Shown here: positions 61,275 through 64,000 of the stretch, piece after piece | How positions within the stretch are numbered: the first letter of the stretch is position 1 | How the letters are laid out: each line of letters begins with the position of its first letter | The notes under the pieces: generated by a model | Databases searched by the model: none | What the model saw: only the letters and a program-made list of their open reading frames with translations | What the model was told of the DNA's origin: nothing | Made by a program: the position numbers and the translations under genes | NCBI GenBank assembly: GCA_013388855.1 | Contig: JACAEM010000020.1 | Coordinates: 1-64,000, forward strand | Direction of reading: 5' to 3' | DNA length: 64,000 bases | Source: Chloroflexota bacterium | GTDB lineage: Bacteria > Chloroflexota > Anaerolineae > Anaerolineales > Villigracilaceae

Positions 61275-64000
61275 ATGGTTACCAAAAAGTTGAGTATGTT
61301 GGGTCGCATGTTGGTCTTTGGTGTGACCGTGATCGCCCTGCTCGTAACGAGCGCGGGCGGAATACATACTGTACGCGCCGGATCTGATGAAGGCGCTCCG
61401 TTGCCTGCCATCGGGAATACTGCGATCGTGTTCGTTTCGCGCCAAATCCCCTCGGAGGGCAGTGTTTATTATCAGTCCGGCGGATCGATGCCGGGCGTGA
61501 TGCCGTACAGCCGATTCCATGTGGCATCGCCGGGCAAGTTGATCGTGCGCGAAGCGAACGGCACCCTGCGGGTGTTGGTCGATGGCTCAAATCCGACTGC
61601 GGCTTCGCTCAACCTGATCGATGTGAACGCGCCGGATGTCTCTTATGACGCGACGAAGATTGTGTTCGCCGGTCTGGTCAATGGTTCGTATTCACGGGGC
61701 ACGATGAGCAATCCCGGTGCATGGCGTCTCTACGTAATCAACGTGGATGGGACGGGACTGCGCCAGTTGACCTTTTCCGATAGGAACATCAACCTCTCAC
61801 AGTTTGGAGGGATCGCTTCGAGTTTCTCCCGCTACGATGACACCGACCCAGCCTGGCTCCCGGATGGACGCGTGGTATTCTCCTCCACGCGCTACCCCTC
61901 GTTTGGCATGTACGGTGCGTCGCGTACCAGCAACCTGTATGTGGTGAACGCCGACGGCACCAACCTGCACCGCATCACCTCCGAACGTAACGGGGCGGAT
62001 CGTCCCATCGTGGACCCGCTGACGGGCAGGATCGTCTATTCCCGCTGGTGGCGTAACCTGCGCGTGGCGACAAACGACATGGGTACGATTCCCGATCCGA
62101 GGTTCCCCGGCGGGTACATCATGAAGGATGGCCTGTGCGCCATCAATCACTCCGGTGCGGATTGTTTCGAGCCGGGCGGTAAGTTCAATATGGAACGCAA
62201 TTCCTGGCATCTGGCCAGCATCAACCCGGACGGTACCGGATTGGCGCAGTTCGCTGGTCGTTCCAACACCACATTCCACGGCGCTCTCGTCAACCATGCC
62301 TACGGCGGCTCCTTTGCCCCAGATGGCTCATTCTACGCCAACTTCTTCCCGATGACGAACGGGACCGAGGCTTCGGGCTTTGGCGGCATCCGTCATTATG
62401 ATCGCGGTCCGAACGGCTATACCCACGTCATCGGCATTACCACGCGCGATGAAAGCGTCCAACAGTTTGTGCGGACGAATCCCAATTCCTACGGCGTCTA
62501 CGTGGGGAACTACGCTGGCGAGCCGGAAGTTTTGCCCGATGGAAGCCTCGTCATTTCGTGGGCGCAGGATACGCGGCAGGATTACGGTCTCTACACCATC
62601 AATGCAGACGGAAGCGGCTTGACCCTGCTGTACGACAATCCCGGCACGACCGAACTGCGCGCCCGCGCGATTCGCGTCCGCCCGGTGCCGCCCATCATCC
62701 CCGACAAGGTCACCACGGTTGCCAGCGAACTGCCTCCTCTGGCGCAGGGTCCCTATAACAAGGACGGTAACTTTACCTTCGACGCGTTGAACGTCTACTT
62801 CAATGCCCCGGTCGATGTGGACATCCTGAATGCCCTGCCGGTAGGCTCCGCGAATACCATTCGCTTCTACATCGACCACCAGCGGACGCAGCAGACCGGC
62901 TCGATCGAAGCCCTGGACTGGCCCATCCTGCTCGATGAAGTGTTGATCGACCCTGATGGGTCGGTGACCGCCAGTTCCCCGGCGAATGTGCCGCTCTTCG
63001 AGCAAATCCGCACCAAGCCCCAATCCGGGTACACGGTGCCGCTGGTTGGGAGCAATGCATTGAGCATGGAATTGCCCGGCGCGGCGCATGTGGCAGGAGA
63101 GAATTTCGGACGACCCGGTCAGGTGATGCGATGTGTGGGTTGCCATGCAGGTCACACGATGATCCCTGTGCCGTCCAACCCTGCCGACGCACAGTGGACG
63201 AATCTTGCCACCGGCGCGACCGTCACCGTTTCTTCGACAGGCGGCGGCTCGAGCAAGGGAATCAATGACCGGCGTGTGAAACTGAACGTATCCGGCGCCG
63301 GCCCCCGCTACTGGGTCAGCCAGTCGGGCAGTCCCACCACGCAATGGGTGCAATTGACCTTCCCCGTCCCTGTCACCGTGCGCACCGTGCGCCTGTATAA
63401 CCCCGCCAGTTCCAACTCCAATATCAAGGTGTTGGATGCCACCGTGCGCCTGTTCAGCGATACCGCCGCGACCGTCGAAGTGGCGAGCAAGAATTCCGGC
63501 GCCCTGACCGACACCGGCACGAATGTCAACTTCAATGAAGTGCTCACCCGCGTGGTGCGCATCCAGTTCAATTCGGTAAACGGGAACGCCGCCGCGCTCG
63601 GTGAAGTGGAAGTGATTGCGCGCGCCGAGGCCGATACCACCACCTCCGTCCCGACCAGCACGCCCACCGTCACCTTTACCCCGACCATCACAGGGACGCC
63701 TGCCACCGAAACGCCGACCAGTACGCCTCTCGTAAGCGAAACTCCAACCAATGTTCCGACCTCTGAAGCGTCGCCCACCAGCACGCCGACCACAGGAGTC
63801 GGACCCACAAGCACCTTTACCCCGCTGCCCTCGGCTACAACCACTTCTGTGGCGCCGTCCAACACGCCCACCGTCATCCCGACCAACACATCCGCCTCCA
63901 CGCCGACCGCGACCGGCTCTCCGATACCGAGCGCCACTGCGACGAATACGGTAATCGTGCCCACCCTGCCGTCCGTTCCGGGAACGTTGAACGTGACCGC
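61275..64000 (+). CDS. secreted PD40-propeller protein with CxxCH haem motif, cut by window end
   Basis: At least 908 codons with no stop before the edge. A signal peptide (MLVFGVTVIALLVTSAGG) precedes a TolB/PD40-type propeller (about 50-490) with repeats like DPAWLPDGRVVFSSTRYP and VNADGTNLHRITSE. Near codon 617 is MRCVGCHAGHTM, a single CxxCH that would bind haem c. A discoidin-like domain (about 650-785) follows, then a long Thr/Pro-rich linker (TSTPTVTFTPTITGTP) to the edge. A propeller followed by a CxxCH recalls the hydrazine synthase alpha-subunit family, a cautious comparison. GGAGGT at 61265-61270 sets the start. Confidence 0.8.
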   Translation, partial: MVTKKLSMLGRMLVFGVTVIALLVTSAGGIHTVRAGSDEGAPLPAIGNTAIVFVSRQIPSEGSVYYQSGGSMPGVMPYSRFHVASPGKLIVREANGTLRVLVDGSNPTAASLNLIDVNAPDVSYDATKIVFAGLVNGSYSRGTMSNPGAWRLYVINVDGTGLRQLTFSDRNINLSQFGGIASSFSRYDDTDPAWLPDGRVVFSSTRYPSFGMYGASRTSNLYVVNADGTNLHRITSERNGADRPIVDPLTGRIVYSRWWRNLRVATNDMGTIPDPRFPGGYIMKDGLCAINHSGADCFEPGGKFNMERNSWHLASINPDGTGLAQFAGRSNTTFHGALVNHAYGGSFAPDGSFYANFFPMTNGTEASGFGGIRHYDRGPNGYTHVIGITTRDESVQQFVRTNPNSYGVYVGNYAGEPEVLPDGSLVISWAQDTRQDYGLYTINADGSGLTLLYDNPGTTELRARAIRVRPVPPIIPDKVTTVASELPPLAQGPYNKDGNFTFDALNVYFNAPVDVDILNALPVGSANTIRFYIDHQRTQQTGSIEALDWPILLDEVLIDPDGSVTASSPANVPLFEQIRTKPQSGYTVPLVGSNALSMELPGAAHVAGENFGRPGQVMRCVGCHAGHTMIPVPSNPADAQWTNLATGATVTVSSTGGGSSKGINDRRVKLNVSGAGPRYWVSQSGSPTTQWVQLTFPVPVTVRTVRLYNPASSNSNIKVLDATVRLFSDTAATVEVASKNSGALTDTGTNVNFNEVLTRVVRIQFNSVNGNAAALGEVEVIARAEADTTTSVPTSTPTVTFTPTITGTPATETPTSTPLVSETPTNVPTSEASPTSTPTTGVGPTSTFTPLPSATTTSVAPSNTPTVIPTNTSASTPTATGSPIPSATATNTVIVPTLPSVPGTLNVT

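Noticed and set aside
1-64000. tRNA, rRNA, replication origin
   Set aside because: No cloverleaf, conserved rRNA string or DnaA-box cluster was noticed. A covariance-model search would be needed for certainty.

Overview
The window looks like a chromosomal segment from a Chloroflexota bacterium, most likely class Anaerolineae. This rests on several traits seen together: large secreted proteins with Thr/Pro-rich TPT-type linkers, right-handed beta-helix and propeller surface proteins, a Na+-translocating methylmalonyl-CoA decarboxylase operon, many ABC-2 drug-type exporters, and GATTGC-type palindromic repeats. No rRNA, tRNA, CRISPR array, transposase or integrase was recognised. The assignment is inferred from gene content, not from a marker gene.

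Layout. Positions 1-7208 hold the 3' part of an ettA-like ABC-F gene with an in-frame stop, followed by three small gene modules. Each module ends in a duplicated and diverged copy of the ettA 3' end (986-1144, 2443-2601, 6227-6385, and a decayed copy at 7164-7208). The modules carry two paralogous membrane proteins; a divergent AraC regulator with a frameshifted dppA-type peptidase operon; and a DUF3592 protein. Positions 7253-11448 hold a two-gene operon: a kinase-like/STAND ATPase/TPR protein and a protein with a partial Nudix-like motif. Positions 11731-13716 have G-rich, foreign-looking codon use and encode a Tat-exported protein whose frame breaks at two G-runs.

From 13758 to 24317 come envelope and glycosylation genes (GT2, methyltransferase, GT-C-like membrane protein), an ABC exporter pair, tandem PlsC acyltransferases, a PilZ protein, a thiolase and a secreted protein. 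Positions 24488-28566 hold a HExxH protein and the decarboxylase operon mmdA-mmdD-mmdC-mmdB. Positions 30108-36165 hold an MFS gene divergent from a TetR-controlled multidrug ABC operon. Positions 36251-37807 hold a sulfurtransferase-sufE operon behind what looks like a cysteine leader-peptide attenuator. Positions 37889-44806 hold an SH3 lipoprotein, two MFS transporters, a second ABC exporter and an FKBP. Positions 45058-51186 hold a subtilase, an ATP-grasp protein, a P1 peptidase and a nucleoside hydrolase. Positions 51258-55429 hold an orphan ABC ATPase and a Fur-cbiMQO metal uptake operon. From 55633 to the right edge lie three very large secreted proteins; the last is cut by the window end.

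Recurring themes: promoters of the form TTGACA-16/17-TAAAAT or similar; several -10 elements only 7-10 nt before ATG, which suggests leaderless mRNAs; and six separate frame disruptions, which could be pseudogenes, phase variation or sequencing errors and must be told apart with reads.
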